Positions 1 through 7,430 of a stretch of 64,000 nt of DNA are shown in pieces. Numbering within the stretch: the first letter of the stretch is position 1; every line of letters starts with the position of its first letter. Both the position numbers and the translations under genes were made by a program. This DNA is from an uncultured Pelagibacteraceae bacterium. GTDB lineage: Bacteria > Pseudomonadota > Alphaproteobacteria > Pelagibacterales > Pelagibacteraceae. The stretch is from assembly GCA_902566315.1 (NCBI GenBank), contig CACFIL010000005.1, forward strand, positions 1 through 64,000, in the 5' to 3' direction. The notes under the pieces were generated by a model. It did not search any database, was not told the DNA's origin, and saw nothing but the letters and a program-made list of their open reading frames with translations.

Positions 1-35
1 GCATCTGGTATTTGGTCATTGACTTTTAGCTTCAT
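1..35 (-). CDS. Partial CDS, N-terminus of a possible peroxiredoxin-family protein
   Basis: Only the first 11-12 codons are inside the window; they read MKLKVNDQIPDA on the minus strand. The ATG overlaps the thrC TGA as ATGA, so the gene is probably translationally coupled to thrC. The pattern of a short beta strand followed by V-x-D-x-I-P-D resembles the start of peroxiredoxin/AhpC-TSA proteins, which is only a weak hint from so few residues. The gene continues beyond base 1, and no catalytic cysteine can be seen. Confidence 0.4.
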   Translation of the reverse strand, partial: MKLKVNDQIPD

Positions 36-1402
36 AATTTACTTTTAACGAAATTTTTAACTGCTTCTGTATCATTTTTTAATAATTGAAAATTTTCTTC
101 TTTACTATGAACATATTGTAGCTCTTTGGGTAGTTCTTCATGTTTATTTATAGCATTATCTGTGGCAGCTGGAAATTTACATGGATGGGCAGTAGATAAA
201 ACTACACAATCATTAAATGATAGCTTGTGTGCAGCGCCTACTCCAACTGCAGTGTGGGGATCTAAAATAATATTATTTTTCTCAAAATATTTCTTTATGA
301 TTTCTAAAGTTTCATTTTCATTACAACTTTCTGAAACAAAATCTTTTTGTATAATACCTAAGTTTGATTTATCAATTATGTATTCATTTTGTTTAATTTT
401 TTTCATTATATCTGATGTAATTTCAGAATTAGAGTTATTAACGTAATAAATTAGTCTTTCAAAGTTACTTGCCAATTGGATATCCATACTTGGAGAAAGT
501 GTTTCTTTTACTTTTTTTGAAACATAATCACCATTTGAGATTGCTCTATGCAAAATATCATTTTCGTTAGTTGCAACAATAAGTTTATCTATCGGTAATC
601 CCATTTCTTTCGCAAGATATCCTGCAAAAACATCTCCAAAGTTTCCAGTTGGCACTGAAAAAGAAATAGGTTTATCAAAATAAAGTTTAAAAAAAGTATA
701 AAAATAATAAACAGCTTGGGCAATAATTCTTACCCAATTAATTGAATTAACTCCTGACATATTTATTGATTTAGAAAAATCTAAATCTGAAAACATTTGC
801 TTGACAATATTTTGACAATCATCAAAATTTCCATCGATTGCAATATTGAAAACATTTTCATCCTCAACTGTTGTCATTAACTTTCTTTGTACTGGTGAAA
901 TTCTATTATTAGGATGTAAGACAAAAATATTTAGTTTTGATTTGCCTTTAATTGCATCTATAGCGGCAGCACCTGTATCACCTGATGTAGCCACAACAAT
1001 ATTGATTTTTTTATCATTTTTACTTAAATAATATTCATACAAGTTGCCAATAAACTGCATTGCTACATCTTTAAAAGCTAATGTAGGACCATGAAATAAC
1101 TCTAATAATTTGAGATCTCCAATGTTTGATATTTTAACAACTTCTTTTTCTCGAAAAGTTGAGTAAGATTTTTTAATTAATGATGAAAGATCATCTTTTG
1201 AAATAAAGTCTGATGAAAATTGATTTATTATTTCAGTAGATAAATCATTATAATTAAGATTTTTAAGCTCTGACAATTCATCTGAGCTGAATTTTTTCAA
1301 AGATGTAGGCACATAAAGTCCTCCATCATCAGCTAAACCTTTAATGAAAACATCTTCAAAACTGTATTCTTTTGAATTATCTCTTGTGCTTACGTATCTC
1401 AT
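32..1402 (-). CDS. thrC: Threonine synthase
   Basis: PLP-dependent enzyme converting O-phosphohomoserine to threonine and phosphate in the cytoplasm, the last step of threonine synthesis. The 456-residue length fits the long (fungal/proteobacterial) threonine synthase type. It opens with MRYVSTR and has FHGPTLAFKD with the PLP Schiff-base lysine at K111, followed by a Ser/Gly-rich SGDTGAAA loop that holds the PLP phosphate. It lies 41 bases downstream of ctaB on the same strand and probably forms the tail of the cox transcript; a cox-ctaB-thrC order is common in alphaproteobacteria. Its stop overlaps the next gene's start (ATGA). Confidence 0.95.
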   Translation of the reverse strand: MRYVSTRDNSKEYSFEDVFIKGLADDGGLYVPTSLKKFSSDELSELKNLNYNDLSTEIINQFSSDFISKDDLSSLIKKSYSTFREKEVVKISNIGDLKLLELFHGPTLAFKDVAMQFIGNLYEYYLSKNDKKINIVVATSGDTGAAAIDAIKGKSKLNIFVLHPNNRISPVQRKLMTTVEDENVFNIAIDGNFDDCQNIVKQMFSDLDFSKSINMSGVNSINWVRIIAQAVYYFYTFFKLYFDKPISFSVPTGNFGDVFAGYLAKEMGLPIDKLIVATNENDILHRAISNGDYVSKKVKETLSPSMDIQLASNFERLIYYVNNSNSEITSDIMKKIKQNEYIIDKSNLGIIQKDFVSESCNENETLEIIKKYFEKNNIILDPHTAVGVGAAHKLSFNDCVVLSTAHPCKFPAATDNAINKHEELPKELQYVHSKEENFQLLKNDTEAVKNFVKSKL

Positions 1403-1443
1403 GAATTTTTTTTACCATTTTCCTATAAAATAAATAGGATTAT

Positions 1444-2358
1444 TTATTTTATGATCTGGTCTACCAAAAATAGGACAAAAAGCAAAAATAAGTAAAAAAT
1501 TGAGTAAGAAAATACCTTTTTGGCCTTCTTGATTTCAAATTTGTTTTTTTTGAACTTAAGAAGATCATAACAAACATAGTTGTAATAAAAGGTAAGTAAT
1601 AATGAAACTATTAAGAATGTTTTGCCTGCAAAACCAATATAATAAGGCAAAATAACAACTGGTAACATTATTAAAGAATAAACAAATATATTTCTCTTAG
1701 TTTCCTCAATACCATTAGTAATAGGTAACATAGGAATTTTAGCTTTCTGATAATCGTCTGCTTTATAAAGGCTGAGCGCCCAAAAATGAGATGGAGTCCA
1801 AAAGAATATTATTAAGAAAAATGTTATTGGTTCTAATGTTAATGAGTTTGTAGCTATAGTCCAACCTATAACTGGTGGCAGTGCGCCTGATGCACCTCCT
1901 ATCACGATATTTTGTGGAGTTTTTCTTTTTAACCAAATTGTATAGACAAAAACATAAAATGCGATTGTTATTGATAATAGTATTGCTGATGTTAAATTTG
2001 AAAAGTAATAAAGTCCAACTACTGATACTATAGATAATGTTGTTCCAAATAATAATGCGTGCTTCCTGTTTACCTTTCCAGTGGGGATTGGTCTAAGACA
2101 AGTTCTTGTCATTAATTTATCAAGATCAGCCTCATACCACATATTTAATGCACCTGCAGCACCTGCTCCCATAGTTACAAAGAAGATTGCAATTATTGAA
2201 TTTATATAAGAAACGGATACAGGGGCTGTAAGTAATCCAACAGCACAAGTAAAGATGACCAAAGACATTACCCTTGGTTTCATCAATAATAATAAGTATT
2301 TTGAATAAGAAAAAAAACTTATAGAAACTGATTTTTTTTTAATTGTATTTGCAGTCAC
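1444..2358 (-). CDS. ctaB: Protoheme IX farnesyltransferase (heme O synthase)
   Basis: UbiA-superfamily membrane prenyltransferase that adds a farnesyl group to protoheme to give heme O, the precursor of the heme A needed by the adjacent oxidase. About 8-9 hydrophobic segments are visible. The first Asp-rich motif is NMWYEADLD and the second is YKADDYQKAKIPM, both typical of CtaB. The start used is GTG at 2358, two bases after the stop of orf87, and the next in-frame Met lies well inside the first membrane segment. No ctaG (Cox11) follows it, unlike the usual alphaproteobacterial order. Confidence 0.94.
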   Translation of the reverse strand: MTANTIKKKSVSISFFSYSKYLLLLMKPRVMSLVIFTCAVGLLTAPVSVSYINSIIAIFFVTMGAGAAGALNMWYEADLDKLMTRTCLRPIPTGKVNRKHALLFGTTLSIVSVVGLYYFSNLTSAILLSITIAFYVFVYTIWLKRKTPQNIVIGGASGALPPVIGWTIATNSLTLEPITFFLIIFFWTPSHFWALSLYKADDYQKAKIPMLPITNGIEETKRNIFVYSLIMLPVVILPYYIGFAGKTFLIVSLLLTFYYNYVCYDLLKFKKNKFEIKKAKKVFSYSIFYLFLLFVLFLVDQIIK

Positions 2359-2360
2359 TA

Positions 2361-2624
2361 TTACTCAACATTTAGTGAAACAAATATTACAAGTAATATA
2401 ACGCCTGCTATTAAAATATGATTCCCAAGATCGAATATACCCACTTTACTATTTTTCTTATCAATTAATCTTCTACTTAAAGGTATTTGATCATAAGGAT
2501 TTATTTTGACTTTATCACCTTGTTCTTTTTGGTTTTCAACTTTTACCGAATAACCAAACCAAACTATATAAATGAAAAAAATAAATAAAATTAAGAAAAA
2601 AGCTAAGTAACCGTAAGCGTCCAT
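2361..2624 (-). CDS. Small two-helix membrane protein in the cox operon (orf87)
   Basis: An 87-residue protein that I do not recognise. It has one hydrophobic helix at about residues 6-25, a hydrophilic Lys/Asn-rich middle with PYDQIPLSRRLID, and a second helix at about 68-84. It sits one base after the subunit IV stop and two bases before the ctaB start, so it is surely co-transcribed and probably translationally coupled with both. Position suggests an oxidase accessory subunit or assembly factor, but nothing in the sequence proves that. Cytoplasmic-loop orientation is unknown. Confidence 0.75.
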   Translation of the reverse strand: MDAYGYLAFFLILFIFFIYIVWFGYSVKVENQKEQGDKVKINPYDQIPLSRRLIDKKNSKVGIFDLGNHILIAGVILLVIFVSLNVE

Positions 2625-2625
2625 A

Positions 2626-2985
2626 TTAAGCTCCCCCTACTACAAAATAAAAGAATCTTGAAAACAGCGTATATTTAAATTCTGCAGTCATTAAAAATAT
2701 AAAACATGCAATTGCAGTCATCGGCCATAACAGAACATTTACTAAAGCGTATCTTTCCCAAAATAAGTGCATGAAAAAGGCCATAATTAGCCCTGCTTTT
2801 AGAAACATAAAGAATAATATTAATGACCATCTCAACATTCCTTGAAATTGGTACCAGTCAACCATGTAAGAAAAGAAACTTAGAACAAATAACAGTAACC
2901 AAATCCAAAGATAAATTCCTATCTTTTGAGTACTTGTTTGCTCTTCTTTTTTAGTTGTTTCGTTTATTTTGTTAGTCTCTTCCAT
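2626..2985 (-). CDS. Cytochrome c oxidase subunit IV family protein
   Basis: A 119-residue protein with a polar N-terminus rich in Glu/Thr/Lys (residues 1-22) and three hydrophobic helices at roughly 23-44, 52-76 and 80-100. The middle helix contains LKAGLIMAFFMHLFWE, the K-A-x-x-x-x-x-F-F-M-H-L signature of the prokaryotic COX4 family (CtaF/CyoD type). These subunits stabilise the oxidase core and carry no cofactors. It lies 8 bases after coxC. The order II-I-III-IV is that of Bacillus ctaCDEF rather than of most alphaproteobacterial cox operons. Confidence 0.88.
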   Translation of the reverse strand: MEETNKINETTKKEEQTSTQKIGIYLWIWLLLFVLSFFSYMVDWYQFQGMLRWSLILFFMFLKAGLIMAFFMHLFWERYALVNVLLWPMTAIACFIFLMTAEFKYTLFSRFFYFVVGGA

Positions 2986-2993
2986 ATTTTATC

Positions 2994-3704
2994 TTACCAC
3001 AAATAGAAAAATGCGAAAATGAAAACCCAAACTAGATCTACGAAGTGCCAATAAAGACCTAATATTTCAATTTCAACATAATCCCCTTTCATTTTAGTAA
3101 ACCAGCCTCTTTTTTTGCTCTCATAATGACCAGCAAAAACTTTATAAGTGTAAATAAATAAGAAAATTACTCCTATTGAGACATGGAAGCCATGGAATCC
3201 TGTTATCATAAAAAAGAAAGAACCAAACTGTGATGCGCCAAAAGGATTTCCCCAAGGTCTAACACCTTCGTGAATGAGTTTAGACCACTCAAACACTTGC
3301 ATTCCTACAAAAGTAAGTCCACCTACAGCAGTAGCTAGAATTAGCCACCCACACATTTTTCGATTTTTTTCATAACCATATTTTACCGCTAAAGCCATTG
3401 TTCCACTACTTGTGATCAATACAAAAGTCATTATCGCAATCAGCAAAAGAGGGACGGGTACACCTCCTACATATAAAGAGAATACCTCACTCGTGTTAGG
3501 CCAATCAACAATAGTTGATCCTCTACCTTTCATATAAGAAATTAAAAAACAGCTAAATACAAAAGTATCACTCAATAAAAAGATCCACATCATGGCTTTG
3601 CCCCAATGCACACCTTTAAACATTGTTTGGTCTGAACCAGTGTCAGACGCCATGCCCTTGAACCCTGGTTTAAGTTCGAAGCCGTCTATTTTTTGGTCAG
3701 ACAT
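2994..3704 (-). CDS. coxC: Cytochrome c oxidase subunit III
   Basis: Membrane subunit III of the aa3-type oxidase. The 236-residue protein has five predicted helices after a polar leader of about 35 residues, fewer than the seven of mitochondrial-type subunit III. Diagnostic stretches are TGFHGFHVSIG and, near the C-terminus, LGLYWHFVDLVWVFIF, the classic subunit III ending with its WHF histidine. It starts 8 bases after coxA and continues the same operon. The five-helix form is the type usually paired with a separate subunit IV, which is present here. Confidence 0.95.
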   Translation of the reverse strand: MSDQKIDGFELKPGFKGMASDTGSDQTMFKGVHWGKAMMWIFLLSDTFVFSCFLISYMKGRGSTIVDWPNTSEVFSLYVGGVPVPLLLIAIMTFVLITSSGTMALAVKYGYEKNRKMCGWLILATAVGGLTFVGMQVFEWSKLIHEGVRPWGNPFGASQFGSFFFMITGFHGFHVSIGVIFLFIYTYKVFAGHYESKKRGWFTKMKGDYVEIEILGLYWHFVDLVWVFIFAFFYLW

Positions 3705-3712
3705 TATTTCTC

Positions 3713-5551
3713 TTAAGTTTTCTCTACTTCAGTATGTATTACTTCACTAGGAGCAGTTGTTTGCGGAATAAAATCATCTTTAGCTCCTGGAACACTAAAA
3801 TCATACGGCCATCTATGAACAACTGGAAGTCTCTCACCAAAGTTACCATGTTCAGGTGGAACAGTAGATGTATACCATTCTAGTGAATTTGCTTTCCAAG
3901 GATTTTGTTCAGCTTTTTTACCTGTTTTTAATGTTTTAATGATATTGAAAACTAAAATAAACTGTGCTGCACCGACTATAAATGCTGCAATACTTATAAA
4001 CTCATTCATTCCAACTGCAGATGTCATGTATGGACTGTCATACATCTCAAAATATCTTCTTGGAACTCCAATAAAACCTAAATAGTGCATTGGGAAATAA
4101 ATTGAATAAGCTCCTAAGAATGTAATCCAGAAGTGCCATTTTCCTAGACCTTCATGTAACATTTTTCCAGCTACTAATGGGAACCAATGATAAACTGCGC
4201 CCATAATAACCATTAATGGTGCAATACCCATGACCATATGGAAGTGGGCTATTACAAAATATGTATCAGATAATGGAACATCAACTGAAACATTTCCTAA
4301 AAATATCCCCGTAATTCCACCATTTACAAATGTAACAATAAATCCTAGGCACCATAACATTACAGTATTAATTCTAATATTTCCTCTCCACAAAGTAAGT
4401 ATCCAATTGTAAACTTTCATGGCTGTCGGAACGGCAATAATTAATGTCGTTGTTGCAAAGAAAAATCCGAACCAAGGGTTCATACCGCTAACGTACATGT
4501 GGTGAGCCCACACAAAGAAACTTAAACCTCCAATACCGACAATTGCCCAAACCATCATTCTGTAACCAAATATATTTTTTCTTGCATGAACAGATATTAA
4601 GTCTGAAACTATTCCAAATGCAGGCAATGCAACAATGTAAACCTCAGGGTGTCCAAAGAACCAAAACAAGTGTTGGAAAAGAATTGGGCTTCCTCCACCA
4701 TATTCAAGAACCTCTCCTGCCTTTAATATTGTTGGCATAAAGAAACTTGTTTGCAATACTTTATCTAATGTCATCATTATTGCGCTAACTAGTAGTGCTG
4801 GAAATGCTAACATTGCTAGTACAGTTGCGGTGAAAATACCCCAAACTGTTAAAGGCATTCTCATTAGAGTCATCCCTCTAGTTCTAGCTTGTAGAATTGT
4901 AATCATATAATTTAGTCCACCCATTGTGAAACCAATTACAAATAAAGATAAAGATATAAGCATTAGAAGTATTCCCATACCTGATCCAGGGGTTCCTTCT
5001 AAAATAGTTTGTGGAGGATACAAAGTCCATCCGGCCCCTGTTGGTCCGCCTGGAACAAAAAAGCTTGCCATTAAAACTGCAACTGCAACAAAGAACATCC
5101 AGAAGCTAAGCATATTGACATATGGGAAAACCATATCTCTTGCTCCCACCATAAGCGGAATTAAATAATTACCAAACCCTCCAAGAAATAGAGCTGTTAA
5201 AAAGTAAACTACCATTATCATACCGTGCATAGTTACAAATTGATAATAATGTTCTGCAGTCATAAAACCTGCTAATCCTGGAAAACCTAACTGAAGTCTC
5301 ATTAACCAAGATAAAATTAAACCTACAATTCCAGTAAATACTGCTGTTAAGAAATATTGTACTCCGATAACTTTTGCATCCTGACAAAAAACCCATTTTT
5401 CGATAAAACTATGTCCATGGTATAAATCTTGCTCACCAACTTCAGCCGGTCTTACATAATCTATATCTGGATTTACAGAACCAACTGAACCATCCATTAC
5501 TTCTGATGACTGGGCTTGGTATGATTTGTTGTTATCGTATTCGTCTGACAT
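3713..5551 (-). CDS. coxA: Cytochrome c oxidase subunit I (A-type heme-copper oxidase)
   Basis: Catalytic core of the terminal oxidase reducing O2 to water and pumping protons. The 612-residue protein has 12 or more helices. Visible ligands are H109 (TMHG, low-spin heme a), H301 and Y305 in GHPEVY (CuB and the cross-linked Tyr), H350 and H351 (CuB), and H436 and H438 in IAHFH (the two hemes). The Glu in GHPEV (E303) and the GNYLIPLMVGARD stretch with its conserved Asn mark an A1-type D-channel. A polar N-terminal extension of about 50 residues precedes the first helix. It lies 43 bases after coxB; that gap is very A/T-rich. Confidence 0.97.
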   Translation of the reverse strand: MSDEYDNNKSYQAQSSEVMDGSVGSVNPDIDYVRPAEVGEQDLYHGHSFIEKWVFCQDAKVIGVQYFLTAVFTGIVGLILSWLMRLQLGFPGLAGFMTAEHYYQFVTMHGMIMVVYFLTALFLGGFGNYLIPLMVGARDMVFPYVNMLSFWMFFVAVAVLMASFFVPGGPTGAGWTLYPPQTILEGTPGSGMGILLMLISLSLFVIGFTMGGLNYMITILQARTRGMTLMRMPLTVWGIFTATVLAMLAFPALLVSAIMMTLDKVLQTSFFMPTILKAGEVLEYGGGSPILFQHLFWFFGHPEVYIVALPAFGIVSDLISVHARKNIFGYRMMVWAIVGIGGLSFFVWAHHMYVSGMNPWFGFFFATTTLIIAVPTAMKVYNWILTLWRGNIRINTVMLWCLGFIVTFVNGGITGIFLGNVSVDVPLSDTYFVIAHFHMVMGIAPLMVIMGAVYHWFPLVAGKMLHEGLGKWHFWITFLGAYSIYFPMHYLGFIGVPRRYFEMYDSPYMTSAVGMNEFISIAAFIVGAAQFILVFNIIKTLKTGKKAEQNPWKANSLEWYTSTVPPEHGNFGERLPVVHRWPYDFSVPGAKDDFIPQTTAPSEVIHTEVEKT

Positions 5552-5594
5552 ATTTTTATCCTCTATATATATATTTTTTTTAATTAATAAATTG

Positions 5595-6431
5595 TTATTT
5601 TTTAGCTAATTTGTTCCCATCTACATTTAATTTTTCATATCTTGCTGAAAGTTGCTCAAAAGTTTCTTGTTCGCTCAGCCAAACTTCATAGTCAGCTTTA
5701 TCTTGTACTTCAACTCCACCTCTCATTGCGTAGTGACCAACTCCACAATATTCAGCACATAGAACTTCGTATTCACCTACCTTATTAGGCTCAAACCAAT
5801 AGAAAGTTACTGTGCCAGGGACTGCATCCATTTTTGCTCTAAATTGTGGAACATACCAATTATGAAGCACGTCTACTGATCTTAATAAAATTTTCACAGG
5901 TCTATTATTTTCTAAATTAATGACATCACTTTCAACCATTATGTCATCTTTTCCAAACGGATCATCTGGATTTATACCGAATGGATTGTTATCTGCAATA
6001 TTTCTAACTTGTGTCGTTCCTAATTTTCCGTCTGCACCTGGTAGCCTATACTGCCAGCCCCATTGCCACGCCATCACATCAACTTCAATCGCATTTTTTG
6101 GAACGTTTACATATTGGTTCCATATTATAAGACCAGGAGCCAAGAGTGCACATACTCCTAATGTCGTAGCCCAAGTTAAAATTTTTTCTAATTTTTTATC
6201 CTCTGGTTTATACTCAGCTCTTCTACCCTCCTTATGTTGATATCTGAAAACGCAGTAAATCATAAAAAGACAAACAGCTACAAAAACTCCTCCACCTACC
6301 CAAAATGTAAGTGTGATGGTATCATCCATTCCTTTCCAGTTTGAAGCAATATCTGTCCAATACCATGGTGTAAAAATATGGAATAAGACTGATCCAATTA
6401 TCACCAATAAAAAAATTATTCCTGCATGCAT
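5595..6431 (-). CDS. coxB: Cytochrome c oxidase subunit II (CuA subunit)
   Basis: First gene of the cox operon; it receives electrons from cytochrome c through the binuclear CuA site. Three hydrophobic segments (about 4-20, 42-62 and 88-105) precede a periplasmic cupredoxin domain. CuA ligands are all present: H190 (DVLHNWYVP), C225, E227, C229, H233 and M236 in CAEYCGVGHYAM. The aromatic WQWGWQY patch at 122-128 is the electron entry path. There is no fused cytochrome c domain. No Shine-Dalgarno sequence precedes the ATG; a TATATA box sits only a few bases upstream, suggesting a leaderless message. Confidence 0.96.
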   Translation of the reverse strand: MHAGIIFLLVIIGSVLFHIFTPWYWTDIASNWKGMDDTITLTFWVGGGVFVAVCLFMIYCVFRYQHKEGRRAEYKPEDKKLEKILTWATTLGVCALLAPGLIIWNQYVNVPKNAIEVDVMAWQWGWQYRLPGADGKLGTTQVRNIADNNPFGINPDDPFGKDDIMVESDVINLENNRPVKILLRSVDVLHNWYVPQFRAKMDAVPGTVTFYWFEPNKVGEYEVLCAEYCGVGHYAMRGGVEVQDKADYEVWLSEQETFEQLSARYEKLNVDGNKLAKK

Positions 6432-6433
6432 AG

Positions 6434-6444
6434 TGTTTATATAG
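6434..6444 (-). promoter_or_regulatory. Putative leaderless promoter element before coxB
   Basis: On the minus strand the 11 bases CTATATAAACA end two bases before the coxB ATG. TATATA would serve as a -10 box placing transcription start at or next to the start codon, and there is no ribosome binding site. The identical 11-mer occurs at the identical distance before the subunit III-like gene (7397-7407). The sequence match is seen; promoter function is inferred. Confidence 0.5.
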
Positions 6445-6465
6445 AAGAATAATCCTATAAATACC

Positions 6466-6482
6466 TATGACAAAATGTCATA
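6466..6482. promoter_or_regulatory. Perfect 17-bp inverted repeat between coxB and the 64-residue ORF
   Basis: TATGACA-AAA-TGTCATA is a perfect 7+3+7 palindrome in the divergent intergenic region. Its centre lies 43 bases upstream of the coxB ATG. If that message is leaderless, this is the distance at which an activator contacts polymerase. The odd-length spacer does not fit classical CRP or FNR sites, so the cognate regulator is unknown. Confidence 0.4.
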
Positions 6483-6518
6483 AAACATATTAATTATACT
6501 AATATAATCAATGTATTC

Positions 6519-6713
6519 ATGCTTGGTAAATTAGGTATTTTAATAACAATTCTCGCTTTGGTATTAGCTTTCTATTTTGTAATTTCTTTGGGTGCAGGGA
6601 GATTTTCAAAAGGAGAGACAAAACCTGAAACTAAAAGATATCTTAGATCAGTAAATATTCTTTTAATAATTATTGCAGTGTTTGGGTCTGTAATGGTTTT
6701 ATTTCTTAAATAA
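6519..6713 (+). CDS. Small twin-transmembrane protein
   Basis: A 64-residue protein with two hydrophobic helices (about 5-26 and 44-63) joined by a basic, polar loop containing KGETKPETKRYLRS. Size and topology resemble the twin-transmembrane proteins (DUF2909-like) found beside cox genes in other proteobacteria, but I cannot confirm membership. It is transcribed away from coxB and ends three bases before the stop of the convergent subunit III-like gene. A TATAAT box at 6503-6508 is close to the ATG and no clear ribosome binding site is present. Function unknown. Confidence 0.7.
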   Translation: MLGKLGILITILALVLAFYFVISLGAGRFSKGETKPETKRYLRSVNILLIIIAVFGSVMVLFLK

Positions 6714-6716
6714 AAT

Positions 6717-7394
6717 TTAAGCTATCAAAGATTTACAAAATTCTATTACAGTATCGTTATAGGCAAACATTATTGTAAAAAATACTAACCAAACAATAAA
6801 TAAAAATAACCAGTACAGCGAAAGTGCATTAATACTTTTTTCCTCTTTTTTATATCCACTCTCCTCTGATTTAAAAATTCTTGAACTAACTTTACCCCAA
6901 AAAAAAAGTCCTCCTAATAAATGTATACCATGCAAAGCTGTAAAGAAGTAGTAAGATGAGAAATATGTATTTGTTGAAACAAAATTTCCAGTTTGCATTA
7001 ATTGATACCATAAAGCTAACTGAAGAAACAAAAATATATAACTTAGCCCGCCAACGTAAATTAAATTCTTTTTTATTGAACTTGTAATTCCATTTTTTAA
7101 ATCTTTGCTTATCTTATTAAAAAATATTGTTACTAAAATTAAAACTAACGTATTTATCCAAAGTAAATTTGTTTTAAGAATAAAAGTTGTATCCTGTTCT
7201 GGCGGAAGTGAATAAAGATAACCAGTAAAAATTAGACTAAATAAAGTTGTACTTACCCCGAAAATAATTATTACAGCAGACATTTGATTTGATATTTCAA
7301 ATGTTTTACCTGAGTGACCACTGTCTATTACTGCTTGGTCTTGTTCCCAAGGTTTTTCAGTTAATGTGCCAAATATTTTCTTTAATAGATACAT
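6717..7394 (-). CDS. Second, diverged heme-copper oxidase subunit III-like protein
   Basis: A 225-residue membrane protein with five predicted helices (about 38-63, 73-95, 109-131, 147-168, 192-215), the topology of the short subunit III family. FTALHGIHLLGG matches the helix-4 HG-x-H pattern of CoxC. The C-terminal helix reads LSLYWLFLFIVWLVFF, where CoxC has LYWHF, so the usual histidine is replaced by Leu. It is a stand-alone gene divergent from sco1 and separated from the main cox operon. It may be an alternative subunit III, an assembly factor, or a subunit of another oxidase. It has the same 11-base pre-ATG element as coxB, suggesting co-regulation. Confidence 0.78.
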   Translation of the reverse strand: MYLLKKIFGTLTEKPWEQDQAVIDSGHSGKTFEISNQMSAVIIIFGVSTTLFSLIFTGYLYSLPPEQDTTFILKTNLLWINTLVLILVTIFFNKISKDLKNGITSSIKKNLIYVGGLSYIFLFLQLALWYQLMQTGNFVSTNTYFSSYYFFTALHGIHLLGGLFFWGKVSSRIFKSEESGYKKEEKSINALSLYWLFLFIVWLVFFTIMFAYNDTVIEFCKSLIA

Positions 7395-7396
7395 AA

Positions 7397-7407
7397 TGTT
7401 TATATAG
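7397..7407 (-). promoter_or_regulatory. Putative leaderless promoter element before the subunit III-like gene
   Basis: The same CTATATAAACA 11-mer as before coxB, again two bases from the ATG on the minus strand. The whole divergent gap to sco1 is 36 bases. On the plus strand TATATA also occurs about ten bases before the sco1 ATG, again without a Shine-Dalgarno sequence. Function is inferred from the shared sequence and position. Confidence 0.5.
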
Positions 7408-7430
7408 TTCCTATATATAATTTTACAATA

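Noticed and set aside
4926-5168. Plus-strand ORFs inside coxA (also 4230 and 4543)
   Set aside because: Opposite strand of conserved oxidase helices, with no ribosome binding site and no recognisable domain.
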